A stretch of DNA of 64,000 nucleotides from Gottschalkiaceae bacterium SANA (GCA_036323355.1 AP028876.1:3426294-3490293); one strand, 5' to 3'. Counted from the stretch's first letter, positions 17,644 through 26,610 are shown. Program-made: numbers and translations. The notes: generated by a model from the sequence alone, not told the origin.

Positions 17644-19956
17644 CTATTCAGACCCCGTTTTTTCACTTTCCAAAGGGTCTGACACATACAGTCGGTCCAA
17701 CATTTTTTCCAACCCTTTTCTGGAAAGAGGCTTGCCGAACAAGTAACCCTGAACAATATCGCATCCACGATCTTCCAAATAATGCATCTGACTGTAGGTT
17801 TCTACCCCCTCAGCAATCAGTTCAAGACCCAATTTTTGAACCAGGTCAATAATCGTATTCAAAATGGATGATTCTTTTTCACCTTCATCAATTTTATCAA
17901 TAAATGACTTGTCGATTTTTAAGGTATCAAAATCCAATTCTTTCAAATAGTTCAACGATGAATAACCGGTACCAAAGTCATCAAGTGCAATCTTAATTCC
18001 ACGGTTTCGCAATCCCTGCAACAACTGCAAGACATAGGACTTCGATTCGATTAGTATTCCTTCTGTAATTTCCAATTCCAACAATTTTGAATCCATTCCT
18101 GAAATTTCGAGGGCACGATCCACAATTTCAACAAAGTTTTTTTGTTTCAATTGAATTGGAGAAACATTCACAGATATAATCATATCACGCCCAAAGTGCT
18201 TGCACCATTTCACATTCTGTATACAGGCTTCTACCAATATCCATTCTCCTATGGCGTGAATCATACCGGTTTCTTCTGCGACCGGAATAAATTCAGTCGT
18301 TGAAATCATCCCTACATCATCGTTAATCCAACGCAACAGAACCTCATTTCCACGAAGGCTTCGATTATCCAAAAAATATTGCGGCTGGAAATAAAGGGCC
18401 AACTCTTTTTTGGCCATAGCTTCTCGTAAACGTTTTTCCAACTCCATGCGATGCACCACTTCATCCTTCATGGACTTATCATAGAATTGATAGTTATTTC
18501 GTCCCAACTCTTTGGCTCGATACATGGCGGTATCTGCATTTCGAAGTAAATCCTCAACACTATTCCCGTCATCTGGGAAGAAAGCAATCCCCGAGCTGAT
18601 ACTTAAGTAAAGCAGCCGATCCTTGATTTTCATCGGCTCTTCAAGACTATGTTCTAAACGATGAATCACTTCCACCACTTCATTCTTCTGACGAACATCC
18701 CGGATAATAATAATAAATTCATCGCCACCAAGACGGCCAACAACATCATATTTACGTAAGCAATCCGAAAATCTTCGACTCGCTTCAATCAAAATTTCAT
18801 CTCCAAAAAAATGTCCAAACGTATCGTTATAATTTTTAAAATTATCGATGTCAATAAAGACGATAGAGGTTCGCAATTCCCGTTGCCGCGAATAATACAA
18901 GGCTTGATCCAATTTACTAATCACCGATGCGCGATTGGGCAGTCCCGTCAAATCATCGAAATAAGCGATCTTTCGAATGGTTTGCTCCTGCTCTCTTAAA
19001 CTCGTTACATCATTCCAGGTAATGGTAACCCCGGTAGGACTTGAATCTGCATTAAAAAATGGAACCGCTACAATATTGAAGATTTTCGTCTTGTCAACTC
19101 GAATTTGAATCTCACGCTCTCTAAAAATCGGCTTTTGCTTTTTCAATGCATCTGCAATAATTCTTCGTATTTCCATTTGATCACGTTCACCGCTAAGTAC
19201 TTCATAGATCTGAAAATGATCTCGTTCTGATTTTCCATCTGCAAGAACTTGATAAAATTTTCGATTCGCCATTAACACTTCCCCTGAAGCGCTACAATTA
19301 AAAATAATATCTTGTGAGTTATCCACCAATACCTGGTACCGCTCCACACTGTCGTTTAGTTTATTCTCTACATAATCACGCGACAATTCATGCTCAAAAA
19401 ATGAAAAAGCCATCATAGACATAACCGCAATACCCACACATTCTGGCAAAATCAATGTCCAAGCAGAAACGCCACCGACGTTTAAGCTTGGCTCGACCAT
19501 AAACTCTGCAAAATGCAGCGCCGCCAATAATACAGCCACACTCACTTGATGAGACAATTCAATTTTTGGCTTCTTCTTAAAAATCAAAAATAGTTCTATG
19601 AATAAAAATGGAATCGCCAAGATAACAATTTCAACTTGAAAATTTGGCGCATCAATTAAAATTAAATTCGTACATGCCATCAAGAAAGTGACAAGACCTG
19701 CCGCTCGACCCCCGTATAGAAGTGCAACCGCCACCAGAATCATCTGTGAAGGAACCAGATTTTCGACACCCAAGTATAAAGGCAAGAAATAAATCAAGAT
19801 CCCAAGAGCGCCTAGAATTCCACCCAAAATCAAAGCACGCCAAAGAGAAGAGCGTTTAATGATCTTTGGATAAATTTGTCCAAAGAGAAAGGCTCCAGTA
19901 ATAAACAAGGCGATGTTTAGGGTAAGATCAAAGACAAATTCTGAATATTGGTTCAT
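17644..19956 (-). CDS. Membrane GGDEF-EAL cyclic-di-GMP turnover protein with PAS domain
   Basis: A 770-residue protein. An N-terminal membrane region of six segments (about 8-195) resembles the LytS-type 5TM receptor; a PAS domain follows (about 205-325), then GGDEF (about 335-495; GRLGGDEFIII, with an RKYD inhibitory-site motif five residues before GGDEF) and EAL (about 510-755). The EAL signature reads EVL, but the other catalytic motifs (LEITEG, DDFGTGYSSL, IAEGVET) are intact. Both synthesis and breakdown of cyclic-di-GMP are possible. AGGAGG lies six bases before the ATG at 19956; starts further upstream overlap that site. Confidence 0.9.
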   Translation of the reverse strand: MNQYSEFVFDLTLNIALFITGAFLFGQIYPKIIKRSSLWRALILGGILGALGILIYFLPLYLGVENLVPSQMILVAVALLYGGRAAGLVTFLMACTNLILIDAPNFQVEIVILAIPFLFIELFLIFKKKPKIELSHQVSVAVLLAALHFAEFMVEPSLNVGGVSAWTLILPECVGIAVMSMMAFSFFEHELSRDYVENKLNDSVERYQVLVDNSQDIIFNCSASGEVLMANRKFYQVLADGKSERDHFQIYEVLSGERDQMEIRRIIADALKKQKPIFREREIQIRVDKTKIFNIVAVPFFNADSSPTGVTITWNDVTSLREQEQTIRKIAYFDDLTGLPNRASVISKLDQALYYSRQRELRTSIVFIDIDNFKNYNDTFGHFFGDEILIEASRRFSDCLRKYDVVGRLGGDEFIIIIRDVRQKNEVVEVIHRLEHSLEEPMKIKDRLLYLSISSGIAFFPDDGNSVEDLLRNADTAMYRAKELGRNNYQFYDKSMKDEVVHRMELEKRLREAMAKKELALYFQPQYFLDNRSLRGNEVLLRWINDDVGMISTTEFIPVAEETGMIHAIGEWILVEACIQNVKWCKHFGRDMIISVNVSPIQLKQKNFVEIVDRALEISGMDSKLLELEITEGILIESKSYVLQLLQGLRNRGIKIALDDFGTGYSSLNYLKELDFDTLKIDKSFIDKIDEGEKESSILNTIIDLVQKLGLELIAEGVETYSQMHYLEDRGCDIVQGYLFGKPLSRKGLEKMLDRLYVSDPLESEKTGSE

Positions 19957-20051
19957 TCCCATCCTCCTGATCATGCACTTTCTATGTAGGTATATATTTT
20001 AAGTATACCATGTATCATAAACTTCTATCACTGATTATTTTTTTAAATAAA

Positions 20052-20076
20052 AAAAACGGTGAAATTCACCGTTTTT
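20052..20076. terminator. Terminator after iscU
   Basis: CGGTGAA and TTCACCG around a one-base centre (effectively five pairs plus a five-base loop), flanked by A and T runs. It lies 12 bases beyond the iscU stop, on the minus strand. Confidence 0.75.
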
Positions 20077-20087
20077 CCAAACTTCCT

Positions 20088-20540
20088 TTAAAACTCGCCA
20101 ATCTCCTCGATCAAATCATGATGGTCATCATCCGCATCAGGATCAAAACCTTCCAATTCCGGATATGCTTTTCCATTCTTCTTTGCATAGTCAAAGATCG
20201 CTGCTTTTAAAGCTTGCTCCGCCAATACCGAACAATGGACTTTTACTGGTGGCAATCCGCCCAAAGCCTCAACGACTTGCTTATTTGTCAGTTGCAAAGC
20301 TTCCTTTACCGATTTCCCCTTTACAATTACTGTCGCAATTGATGATGCTGCGATCGCAGAGCCACAACCAAACGTTTTAAATTTAATATCTTCAATGATT
20401 TCATCCGCATTAATACGTAGATAAATACGCATAATGTCACCGCATTTCACATTGCCAACTTCGCCCATGCCGTCTGCATTCTCGATTTCACCTACATTAC
20501 GTGGATTTGTAAAATGATCCATTACGATTTCTGTATACAT
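20088..20540 (-). CDS. iscU: NifU/IscU-type iron-sulfur scaffold protein
   Basis: A 150-residue scaffold on which [2Fe-2S] and [4Fe-4S] clusters are built. The three ligand cysteines are present: KCGD (Cys33, with Asp35), FGCGSAIAASS (Cys59) and VHCSVLAEQA (Cys103). The acidic tail GFDPDADDDHHD is unusual but peripheral. The start at 20540 (MYTEIVMDHFTNPRN) fits the family and has AAGGGG upstream, within the end of iscS; a longer in-frame version would overlap iscS by over 100 bases. Clostridial NifU-like proteins of this length are typical. Third gene of iscR-iscS-iscU. Confidence 0.93.
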   Translation of the reverse strand: MYTEIVMDHFTNPRNVGEIENADGMGEVGNVKCGDIMRIYLRINADEIIEDIKFKTFGCGSAIAASSIATVIVKGKSVKEALQLTNKQVVEALGGLPPVKVHCSVLAEQALKAAIFDYAKKNGKAYPELEGFDPDADDDHHDLIEEIGEF

Positions 20541-20541
20541 C

Positions 20542-21717
20542 TTATTTTGCCCCTTTCGCTTCTTCATATAATGGTGACATTCTTCGCAATCGATCAATAA
20601 TCGGTGGAAGCTGTTCCAAGATATAATCAATATCATCTTCCGTTGTAAAATCCCCAATGGTCAACCGCAGAGATCCGTGTGCAATATCGTGTCCCAATCC
20701 AATCGCCATCAACACGTGGGATGGATCCAAGGAACCAGAGGTACATGCAGATCCGCTTGATCCTGCAATTCCCATCATATCTAAACTCAATAAAATTGAC
20801 TCACCTTCAATATATTTAAAACATACATGCACGTTTCCAGGATGTCGTTGAACCCGATCTCCGCTCACACGAGTATCCGGTATTGCCTCCACCAAACCAT
20901 TGATCAACTTCTCTCGCATGGAAACCAAACGCTCCACATGTTGATCAAAGTGATCGTAGGCGACTTCCACAGCCTTAGCAAAACCAATAATCCCTGCGAC
21001 ATTTTCTGTGCCTGCACGTCTTCTACGTTCTTGCGCTCCACCTTCAATCAGATTCGGCACTCGAATGCCTTTCCTCACATAAAGTGCGCCAACCCCTTTG
21101 GGACCATATATTTTATGGGCTGAAAAAGACATCAAATCGACGGGCAGTTTGCTCAAGTCAATTCGAAGATTTCCCAAGGCTTGAAGCGCATCCGTATGAA
21201 AAACAATCGAATGTTTTTTCGCAATCTCTCCAATTTCAACGATGGGTTCAATGGTTCCAATTTCATTGTTGATATACATAATAGTAATTAAAATAGTTTG
21301 ATCCGTAATCGCCGCTTCTACAGCCTTCGGATCGACAAGGCCCTTGTCATCAACATCTAAATAAGTAACATCAAAGCCCTCTTTTTCCAAAGTTTCACAG
21401 ACATGCAAGACCGCATGATGCTCGATTTTACTTGTAATAATATGATTCCCTTTGCTTTTTCTTGCCTTTGCTATTCCTTTAATCGCCCAATTGTCTGCCT
21501 CTGATCCTCCAGAAGTAAAATACAATTCCTCGGGTGCACAATGAAGACGATCTGCAATTCGCTTTCTTGCAGCATCCATATCGTGTTTTGCCTGTCTGCC
21601 TGTCGAGTAGATACTCGAAGCATTTCCAAATTTTTCAGTGAAATACGGAAGCATTTCCTGAAGTACCTCTTCCTTTACAGGCGTTGTTGCCGAATAATCC
21701 ATATATACTTGACGCAT
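20542..21717 (-). CDS. iscS: Cysteine desulfurase, IscS/NifS type
   Basis: A 391-residue PLP enzyme that takes sulfur from cysteine and donates it to the IscU scaffold. The PLP lysine is in SFSAHKIYGPKGVGALY (Lys202), and the mobile catalytic cysteine in SSGSACTSGSLDPSHVL (Cys325). N-terminal YMDYSATTPVKEEVLQEM and the GGQE-like GGAQERRRRAGTEN are family signatures. The long Cys loop marks group I (IscS/NifS) rather than SufS. It follows iscR by 11 bases and precedes iscU by one. Confidence 0.95.
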   Translation of the reverse strand: MRQVYMDYSATTPVKEEVLQEMLPYFTEKFGNASSIYSTGRQAKHDMDAARKRIADRLHCAPEELYFTSGGSEADNWAIKGIAKARKSKGNHIITSKIEHHAVLHVCETLEKEGFDVTYLDVDDKGLVDPKAVEAAITDQTILITIMYINNEIGTIEPIVEIGEIAKKHSIVFHTDALQALGNLRIDLSKLPVDLMSFSAHKIYGPKGVGALYVRKGIRVPNLIEGGAQERRRRAGTENVAGIIGFAKAVEVAYDHFDQHVERLVSMREKLINGLVEAIPDTRVSGDRVQRHPGNVHVCFKYIEGESILLSLDMMGIAGSSGSACTSGSLDPSHVLMAIGLGHDIAHGSLRLTIGDFTTEDDIDYILEQLPPIIDRLRRMSPLYEEAKGAK

Positions 21718-21728
21718 GCTATTCCCTC

Positions 21729-22178
21729 CTACTTGGTATTCATATCTGATATGGAATCTTGAAGATTCCGAGATTGTTCATCGAGCATATCTTGAAGGCT
21801 GATATTGTCTACAACCTCATTAATACTTGCATAAATTCGATCATAAATCATTCTAGAAGCACAAAAATCTGAATGATCACAAGACGGTTGACCCTCGATC
21901 ACACAAGATGCCGGTGCCAATGGACCTTCTAGCAATTCAAGAATCTCCCGCACACTAATCTCATCTGGCTGCTTAGCCAATAAATATCCACCCTGAGCGC
22001 CACGAACACTTTTTAATAATCCTGCTTTTCGCAAGGGACTCACCAGTTGTTCCAAATAGTGAATCGAGATACCTTGCCTCTCCGAAATTGCGGTTAGACT
22101 GATCGGCCCAGAGCCATCATTCAAGGCCAAATCAAACATTGCTTTTAAACCATAGCGGCCCTTCGTTGATAATTTCAT
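21729..22178 (-). CDS. iscR: Rrf2-family regulator, IscR type
   Basis: A 149-residue winged-helix regulator. STKGRYGLKAMFDLAL and ISIHYLEQLVSPLRKAGLLKSVRGAQGGYLL are Rrf2 signatures; three cysteines in a row (Cys92, Cys100, Cys106) form the expected [2Fe-2S] ligand set, with spacing slightly wider than in the E. coli protein. It is thus a sensor of iron-sulfur status. First gene of the isc operon, with its own promoter and a dyad (22196-22212) in the leader that probably serves for autoregulation. CymR-type Rrf2 proteins lack these cysteines. Confidence 0.9.
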   Translation of the reverse strand: MKLSTKGRYGLKAMFDLALNDGSGPISLTAISERQGISIHYLEQLVSPLRKAGLLKSVRGAQGGYLLAKQPDEISVREILELLEGPLAPASCVIEGQPSCDHSDFCASRMIYDRIYASINEVVDNISLQDMLDEQSRNLQDSISDMNTK

Positions 22179-22195
22179 AAGCCCTCCTTCTAATT

Positions 22196-22212
22196 CCTAG
22201 TCATTTACTAGG
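22196..22212. promoter_or_regulatory. Inverted repeat in the isc leader, candidate IscR operator
   Basis: CCTAGT-CATTT-ACTAGG, a perfect six-base dyad 18 bases before the iscR start codon and downstream of the predicted promoter. Rrf2 regulators commonly bind near their own promoter; this is the only strong dyad here. Binding is inferred. Confidence 0.5.
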
Positions 22213-22227
22213 GATTCGTGCATTTCT

Positions 22228-22256
22228 AGAATAATATATCCGAGTAAATCTGTCAA
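22228..22256 (-). promoter_or_regulatory. Predicted isc operon promoter
   Basis: On the minus strand TTGACA (22251-22256), 17 bases, TATTCT (22228-22233). A start near 22221 would place the CCTAGT dyad in the first 30 bases of the transcript. Confidence 0.72.
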
Positions 22257-22266
22257 GATTAATTGT

Positions 22267-22292
22267 AAAAAAAATCACCCTCTCGAGTGATT
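22267..22292 (-). terminator. Terminator of the DUF554 gene
   Basis: On the minus strand AATCAC pairs with GTGATT across an eight-base loop that contains CTCGAG, followed by seven T residues. The stem overlaps the last bases of the coding sequence. Confidence 0.7.
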
Positions 22293-22974
22293 AAAAAATT
22301 GCCAGTAAAATAATCGGCAAAAACATGGCTGGAAGCATGTTCCCCACAGGAATTCTTTCCTTGCCGACCTCCAGAATATTTAAGCCTAGTCCAAGTATTA
22401 AAAGACCGCCCACCGCTGACATTTCCAAGACAACAGCTTCCGTTAAAACTGGCTCCAAGCTAGATGCCAGCAGGGTAATTCCACCCTGATACAAAAATAC
22501 GGCAAGGGCAGAGAATAAAACACCGATTCCCAAAGTAGAAGAAAGAATCAAGGAGGTAATTCCATCCAACAAGGATTTTGCAAATAAGGTTTCATGATTT
22601 CCATGCAAGCCAGACTCAATGGCGCCAACAACAGCCATGGCACCAACACAAAAAATCAATGAGGACGTAACAAAACCCTCTACAAACGGACTGTCCCCCC
22701 GGCCAAATCGTTGATTCAATCGCTCACCCAATCGATCCAAACGCGCTTCAATCTTCAACGCAGTTCCCAACAAGGTGCCTAAAACGATGGAAAGAATCAC
22801 CAATATAAAATTGCTTGTTTTTAATGCACCGCTAATCCCTATAACCAATATCGCAAGCGAAATCGCTTTAATTATCGCTTTTGAGTAGTTCTCTTTAATC
22901 CCCTGCTTCACAAGAAGCCCCACAAAAGTACCGATGATAATCGCACCTGTATTTACAATTGTACCCGTCAACAT
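22291..22974 (-). CDS. DUF554 family membrane protein
   Basis: A 227-residue membrane protein with six to seven hydrophobic segments. The start LTGTIVNTGAIIIGTFVGLL, the central FVTSSLIFCVGAMAVVGAIES and GGLLILGLGLNILE are DUF554 signatures. Function in bacteria is unknown; a transport role is often suggested from topology. No operon partner: the isc promoter follows it downstream, and a minus-strand terminator-like hairpin lies about 85 bases upstream, so its leader may be attenuated. Confidence 0.85.
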   Translation of the reverse strand: MLTGTIVNTGAIIIGTFVGLLVKQGIKENYSKAIIKAISLAILVIGISGALKTSNFILVILSIVLGTLLGTALKIEARLDRLGERLNQRFGRGDSPFVEGFVTSSLIFCVGAMAVVGAIESGLHGNHETLFAKSLLDGITSLILSSTLGIGVLFSALAVFLYQGGITLLASSLEPVLTEAVVLEMSAVGGLLILGLGLNILEVGKERIPVGNMLPAMFLPIILLAIF

Positions 22975-23056
22975 TATGTCTTCACTCCCGTTCGTTTTTA
23001 TGAATTGATTCGACTATAGCTTCAATCGATTTTATGGCTTTTCCTCTCACTCTTCT

Positions 23057-23083
23057 TAAAAAAAGAACCCTGCAAGAGGGTTT
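23057..23083 (-). terminator. Terminator-like hairpin in the leader of the DUF554 gene
   Basis: On the minus strand AAACCC pairs with GGGTTC-region bases around CTCTTGCA, followed by TCTTTTTTT. No gene lies immediately upstream on this strand, so it ends either a small RNA or an attenuated leader; a TATGAT -10-like element sits about 75 bases upstream (near 23130). The rest of the 22975-23470 gap is AT-rich with no open gene, apart from the pepT promoter. Confidence 0.5.
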
Positions 23084-23409
23084 GCATGAACCTGTCCATC
23101 TTTTCAGCCAGTAACTTATTACATAGAATCATAGCACAAAACTTACATAATTATCTATCTTTTCTTACGGCTTCATGAAATTCTCTTCTCTTTCATTAAC
23201 TTATTGATCACAAGCCTAAAATTCCTCTTTTAAGCTACACAAATACTCTTAATTGAAAGCTTATTGTGCCTGTTTATAAACCCCCACATTCCCACAAAAA
23301 CACGAATCCTTTATTTAATCCCTTCACTTATTCTATTGGCAATAACCCTTTCGATTAAAGCAATCTTATCAATTAACCTAAATCATTTGACTCTACGCTG
23401 AATTCACAT

Positions 23410-23438
23410 TTGCACAATCTTCAATAATTGTCTACACT
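23410..23438 (+). promoter_or_regulatory. Predicted pepT promoter
   Basis: TTGCAC (23410-23415), 17 bases, TACACT (23433-23438), 32 bases before the pepT ATG. The region around the -10 (ATTGTCTACACT then AAGAAGA) is shared with the promoter at 30480. Confidence 0.68.
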
Positions 23439-23470
23439 CAAAGAAGAGAATCACTTTAAGGAGGAAAATA

Positions 23471-24682
23471 ATGACCGTTGTTGAACGCTTTATCCGCTAC
23501 GCAAAAATGAATACGCAATCAAAAGAGGGAACCGATCAATCTCCCAGCACCAGTGTGCAATGGGATCTTGCCCATCTCTTGGTAAAAGAATGCACAGATC
23601 TTGGCTTAAGCCAGGTATTGCTTTCCGAGCACGGTATTGTAACAGCTACTCTGCCAGGCAACACCGATGGCGCCCCCACAATGGGATGGATTGCCCATAT
23701 GGACACCGCTAGCGATCTGTCGGGTGAACATGTGCAGCCAGCATTTGTCGAAAACTATAATGGTAAAGCCATTCAACTCAATGAAAAATACACATTGAGT
23801 CCCGATGATTTTCCGGAACTAACAGACTATATCGGTCAAACCCTGATCACGACTGATGGGAATACCCTTTTAGGGGCCGATGACAAAGCCGGAATTGCCG
23901 AAATTCTTACAGCAATTGAATTCTTAATTCAGAATCCAGATTTGCCACACGGTACCATCCGTTTGGGTTTTACCCCAGATGAAGAGGTCGGTCAAGGGGC
24001 CGATCACTTCGATGTAACTGAATTTGCAGCGGATTTCGCCTATACCATCGATGGTGGTGCTCTTGGCTCCATCGAATTCGAAAACTTCAATGCCGCTTCA
24101 GGAATCGTCACGATTCAGGGCAGAAATGTTCATCCCGGCAGCGCTAAACACAAAATGATTAATGCAAACCATCTTGCTCAGGAGTTTGATGCCTTGCTTC
24201 CCCATTTCGATCGACCAGAATATACCGATGATTATGAGGGTTTCTTTCATTTAATGAACACTCATGCAAGCGTTGAAGAAGCGACCCTTGACTATATCAT
24301 CCGCGATCACGATGCCAAGACTTTTGAATGGCGAAAAGACTTCTTTATCAAATGCGCAAACCAACTGAATCAAAAGTACAAACAAGAATTGGTTTCCGTT
24401 TGCGTAAAAGACAGTTATCAAAATATGAAAGAAATGATCCTGCCTCATTACCATGTCGTACAAACCGCCCTTGATTCCATGGAAGCGGTTGGCGTGACAC
24501 CAAGAATCGACCCCATCCGTGGTGGAACCGATGGCGCACGCTTGTCCTATCTAGGTCTTCCGTGCCCCAACCTATTTACCGGTGGCCACAATTACCATGG
24601 TCGATTTGAATTCATCCCGGTTGAATCCATGGAAAAAGCCGTGAATGTGTTGGTTGAAATTGCCAAACGAGTCAGTAAATAG
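23471..24682 (+). CDS. pepT: Tripeptide aminopeptidase (peptidase T)
   Basis: A 403-residue cytosolic M20 family zinc peptidase that removes the N-terminal residue of tripeptides. Metal and catalytic motifs are in place: GWIAHMDTASD (first His and Asp ligand), LLGADDKAGIAEIL (bridging Asp), TPDEEVGQGADHFD (catalytic Glu pair), and RGGTDGARLSYLG and GGHNYHGRFEFIP near the C-terminus. Length is normal. AAGGAGG precedes the ATG. It is monocistronic; a separate promoter for lplA follows within 20 bases of its stop. Confidence 0.95.
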   Translation: MTVVERFIRYAKMNTQSKEGTDQSPSTSVQWDLAHLLVKECTDLGLSQVLLSEHGIVTATLPGNTDGAPTMGWIAHMDTASDLSGEHVQPAFVENYNGKAIQLNEKYTLSPDDFPELTDYIGQTLITTDGNTLLGADDKAGIAEILTAIEFLIQNPDLPHGTIRLGFTPDEEVGQGADHFDVTEFAADFAYTIDGGALGSIEFENFNAASGIVTIQGRNVHPGSAKHKMINANHLAQEFDALLPHFDRPEYTDDYEGFFHLMNTHASVEEATLDYIIRDHDAKTFEWRKDFFIKCANQLNQKYKQELVSVCVKDSYQNMKEMILPHYHVVQTALDSMEAVGVTPRIDPIRGGTDGARLSYLGLPCPNLFTGGHNYHGRFEFIPVESMEKAVNVLVEIAKRVSK

Positions 24683-24701
24683 AAGTGAGCAAAAGTTCAA
24701 A

Positions 24702-24730
24702 TTGACAGAAAACAAGCCTCCCCATATAAT
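24702..24730 (+). promoter_or_regulatory. Consensus promoter of lplA-lipA
   Basis: TTGACA (24702-24707), exactly 17 bases, TATAAT (24725-24730): a perfect sigma-A consensus, 25 bases before the GTG start of lplA. Confidence 0.88.
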
Positions 24731-24754
24731 GAAGAAAAATTGGGGAGGTTTTTT

Positions 24755-25735
24755 GTGCTAATAATCCGTAGTGATCGTACCGACGCACCTTTTTTTCATG
24801 CCGCCGAAGAATTCTTGATGGAAAATACCCAAGAACCCGTCTTCATGCTGTGGCGCGCAAAAAAATCAATTTTACTCGGAAAAAACCAAAATGCTTGGAA
24901 GCAAGTGAATCTAGACTATGTCAAAGAACGAGAGATACTTTTGGTTCGACGCTCCTCCGGCGGCGGAACCGTCTTTTGTGATCTTGGAAATATCAATTTT
25001 TCCTTTATTGAAAATCACGGAACCGAGAAGCTCAATAATTATCGGCTCTTTACGAAACCCATTTTAGACGTGCTCAATAAAATGGGTATACCCGCTATTT
25101 TCAGCGGGCGAAATGATCTGACGATTGAGGGACATAAGTTCTCTGGCAACGCGCAATATCGAAAAAAGAATCGACTTCTCCATCACGGAACCCTTTTGTT
25201 TTCGGCTGACCTCAAGGATCTTGCCGGCGCCCTTAAGACCGATCCCTTAAAGTACAAGGGTCGAGGTATTGAATCCGCCGCAAAGCGGGTGACCAATATC
25301 GCCTCTCATCTAACGAAACCGATGGATGTATTGGCGTTCCGCGAGTTGATCTACACCCATATGCTTGCAAAGGATCCGGATTCACTGATTCGTGACTTCA
25401 CAGAAACCGAGATTTTAGAAATCGAAACCATCGCTGATAATAAATATCGCGACTGGGACTGGACCATTGGGCAGTCGCCCAAGTACGACTTTCATCGGGA
25501 GCACCGATTTACCGGTGGAATTGTCGAAATCGACCTTTCCGTGGAAAAGGGATTCGTTACCGATATTGTTTTTCACGGCGATTTTTTAAGCCGCCTCGAT
25601 TTGTCGGATATCCAACTCGCCATGATCGGAAAGCGCCATGATCCCGATAGCCTACTCTCGGTTCTTAAAGCATTCCCTCTGGAAGAGTATTTTTATGGAA
25701 TTACCGAAGACGAATTGCTTTCCCTCATGTTTTAA
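24755..25735 (+). CDS. lplA: Lipoate-protein ligase A
   Basis: A 326-residue cytosolic ligase that activates lipoate with ATP and attaches it to carrier lysines, here most likely GcvH. The start is GTG at 24755, seven bases after GGGGAGG. The RRSSGGGTVFCDLGN motif matches the family's RRxSGGG region but has Cys where His is common; the lipoyl-AMP lysine is in EGHKFSGNAQ (Lys128). The C-terminal 80 residues form the accessory domain. It pairs with lipA 11 bases downstream. Both scavenging and synthesis are therefore covered, though no octanoyltransferase LipB is visible. Confidence 0.9.
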   Translation: MLIIRSDRTDAPFFHAAEEFLMENTQEPVFMLWRAKKSILLGKNQNAWKQVNLDYVKEREILLVRRSSGGGTVFCDLGNINFSFIENHGTEKLNNYRLFTKPILDVLNKMGIPAIFSGRNDLTIEGHKFSGNAQYRKKNRLLHHGTLLFSADLKDLAGALKTDPLKYKGRGIESAAKRVTNIASHLTKPMDVLAFRELIYTHMLAKDPDSLIRDFTETEILEIETIADNKYRDWDWTIGQSPKYDFHREHRFTGGIVEIDLSVEKGFVTDIVFHGDFLSRLDLSDIQLAMIGKRHDPDSLLSVLKAFPLEEYFYGITEDELLSLMF

Positions 25736-25746
25736 AGGAGAATCTT

Positions 25747-26607
25747 ATGATCAAACGAAAACCAGAATGGCTTCGCATCGACATGAAAGCCTATCAACCA
25801 AAAGAGTTAAAACGGGTAAAAGCGCTAATTGAAAAAACTGGCCTTCATACCGTTTGTCAGGAAGCCAATTGCCCCAATCAATATGAGTGTTTCAGCAAAC
25901 GTACTGCAACCTTTATGATTTTAGGCAGTCAATGCACCCGCAATTGTAAATTCTGCAATGTTACCCATGGTGTCGCTGGTGCACCCGATCCACAAGAGCC
26001 GGAAAAGGTCGCTGAAGCCGTTGAATCACTGGGGTTAAAATATGCGGTAATCACTTCAGTCACCCGAGATGACTTATCCGATGGCGGTGCCGGCCACTTT
26101 GCCAAAACTATTCGTGCCATCAAGGCAAGAACCCCCCATGTAAAGGTAGAGGTGTTGATTCCCGATTTTCAAGGAAATGAAGCTGCACTTCAGATCGTTA
26201 TCGATGCCGCTCCCGAGGTCATCAACCACAATATTGAGACGATTGCCCGCCTCTACGACACCATTCGACCGGAAGCAAACTATCAGCAAACCCTTACCCT
26301 CATTCAAAGGGTGAAGAAGATTGCACCGGCTATCAAAACCAAATCGGGTATTATGGTCGGCTTAGGAGAAAAACCCGCAGAAGTTGAAGCTGTTATGCGC
26401 GACCTTCATGACCACGGATGCCAAATGCTGACGATCGGGCAATATCTGGCGCCAAGTCGCCAACACGCAGAGGTTGTAGAATATGTGACTCCTGAACAAT
26501 TCAAGCTTTATGAAAGTTATGCCACAGCCCTTGGATTTGCTCATGTCTCCAGCGGACCTTTTGTTCGCAGCTCTTATCACGCCGCCGATCCATTTGAAAA
26601 CCAATAA
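25747..26607 (+). CDS. lipA: Lipoyl synthase
   Basis: A 286-residue radical-SAM enzyme that inserts two sulfurs into protein-bound octanoyl groups. Both clusters are readable: the auxiliary cluster CX4CX5C (Cys37, Cys42, Cys48) and the SAM cluster CX3CX2C in CTRNCKFC (Cys63, Cys67, Cys70). The C-terminal RSSYHA motif provides the serine ligand. Length is normal. AAAGGAG precedes the ATG. Cotranscribed with lplA; needs sulfur from the isc system and serves the glycine cleavage H protein. Confidence 0.96.
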   Translation: MIKRKPEWLRIDMKAYQPKELKRVKALIEKTGLHTVCQEANCPNQYECFSKRTATFMILGSQCTRNCKFCNVTHGVAGAPDPQEPEKVAEAVESLGLKYAVITSVTRDDLSDGGAGHFAKTIRAIKARTPHVKVEVLIPDFQGNEAALQIVIDAAPEVINHNIETIARLYDTIRPEANYQQTLTLIQRVKKIAPAIKTKSGIMVGLGEKPAEVEAVMRDLHDHGCQMLTIGQYLAPSRQHAEVVEYVTPEQFKLYESYATALGFAHVSSGPFVRSSYHAADPFENQ

Positions 26608-26610
26608 GGA

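Noticed and set aside
24251..24539. Minus-strand frames of about 63-70 codons inside pepT
   Set aside because: They lack ribosome sites and lie antisense to a complete, well-recognised gene.
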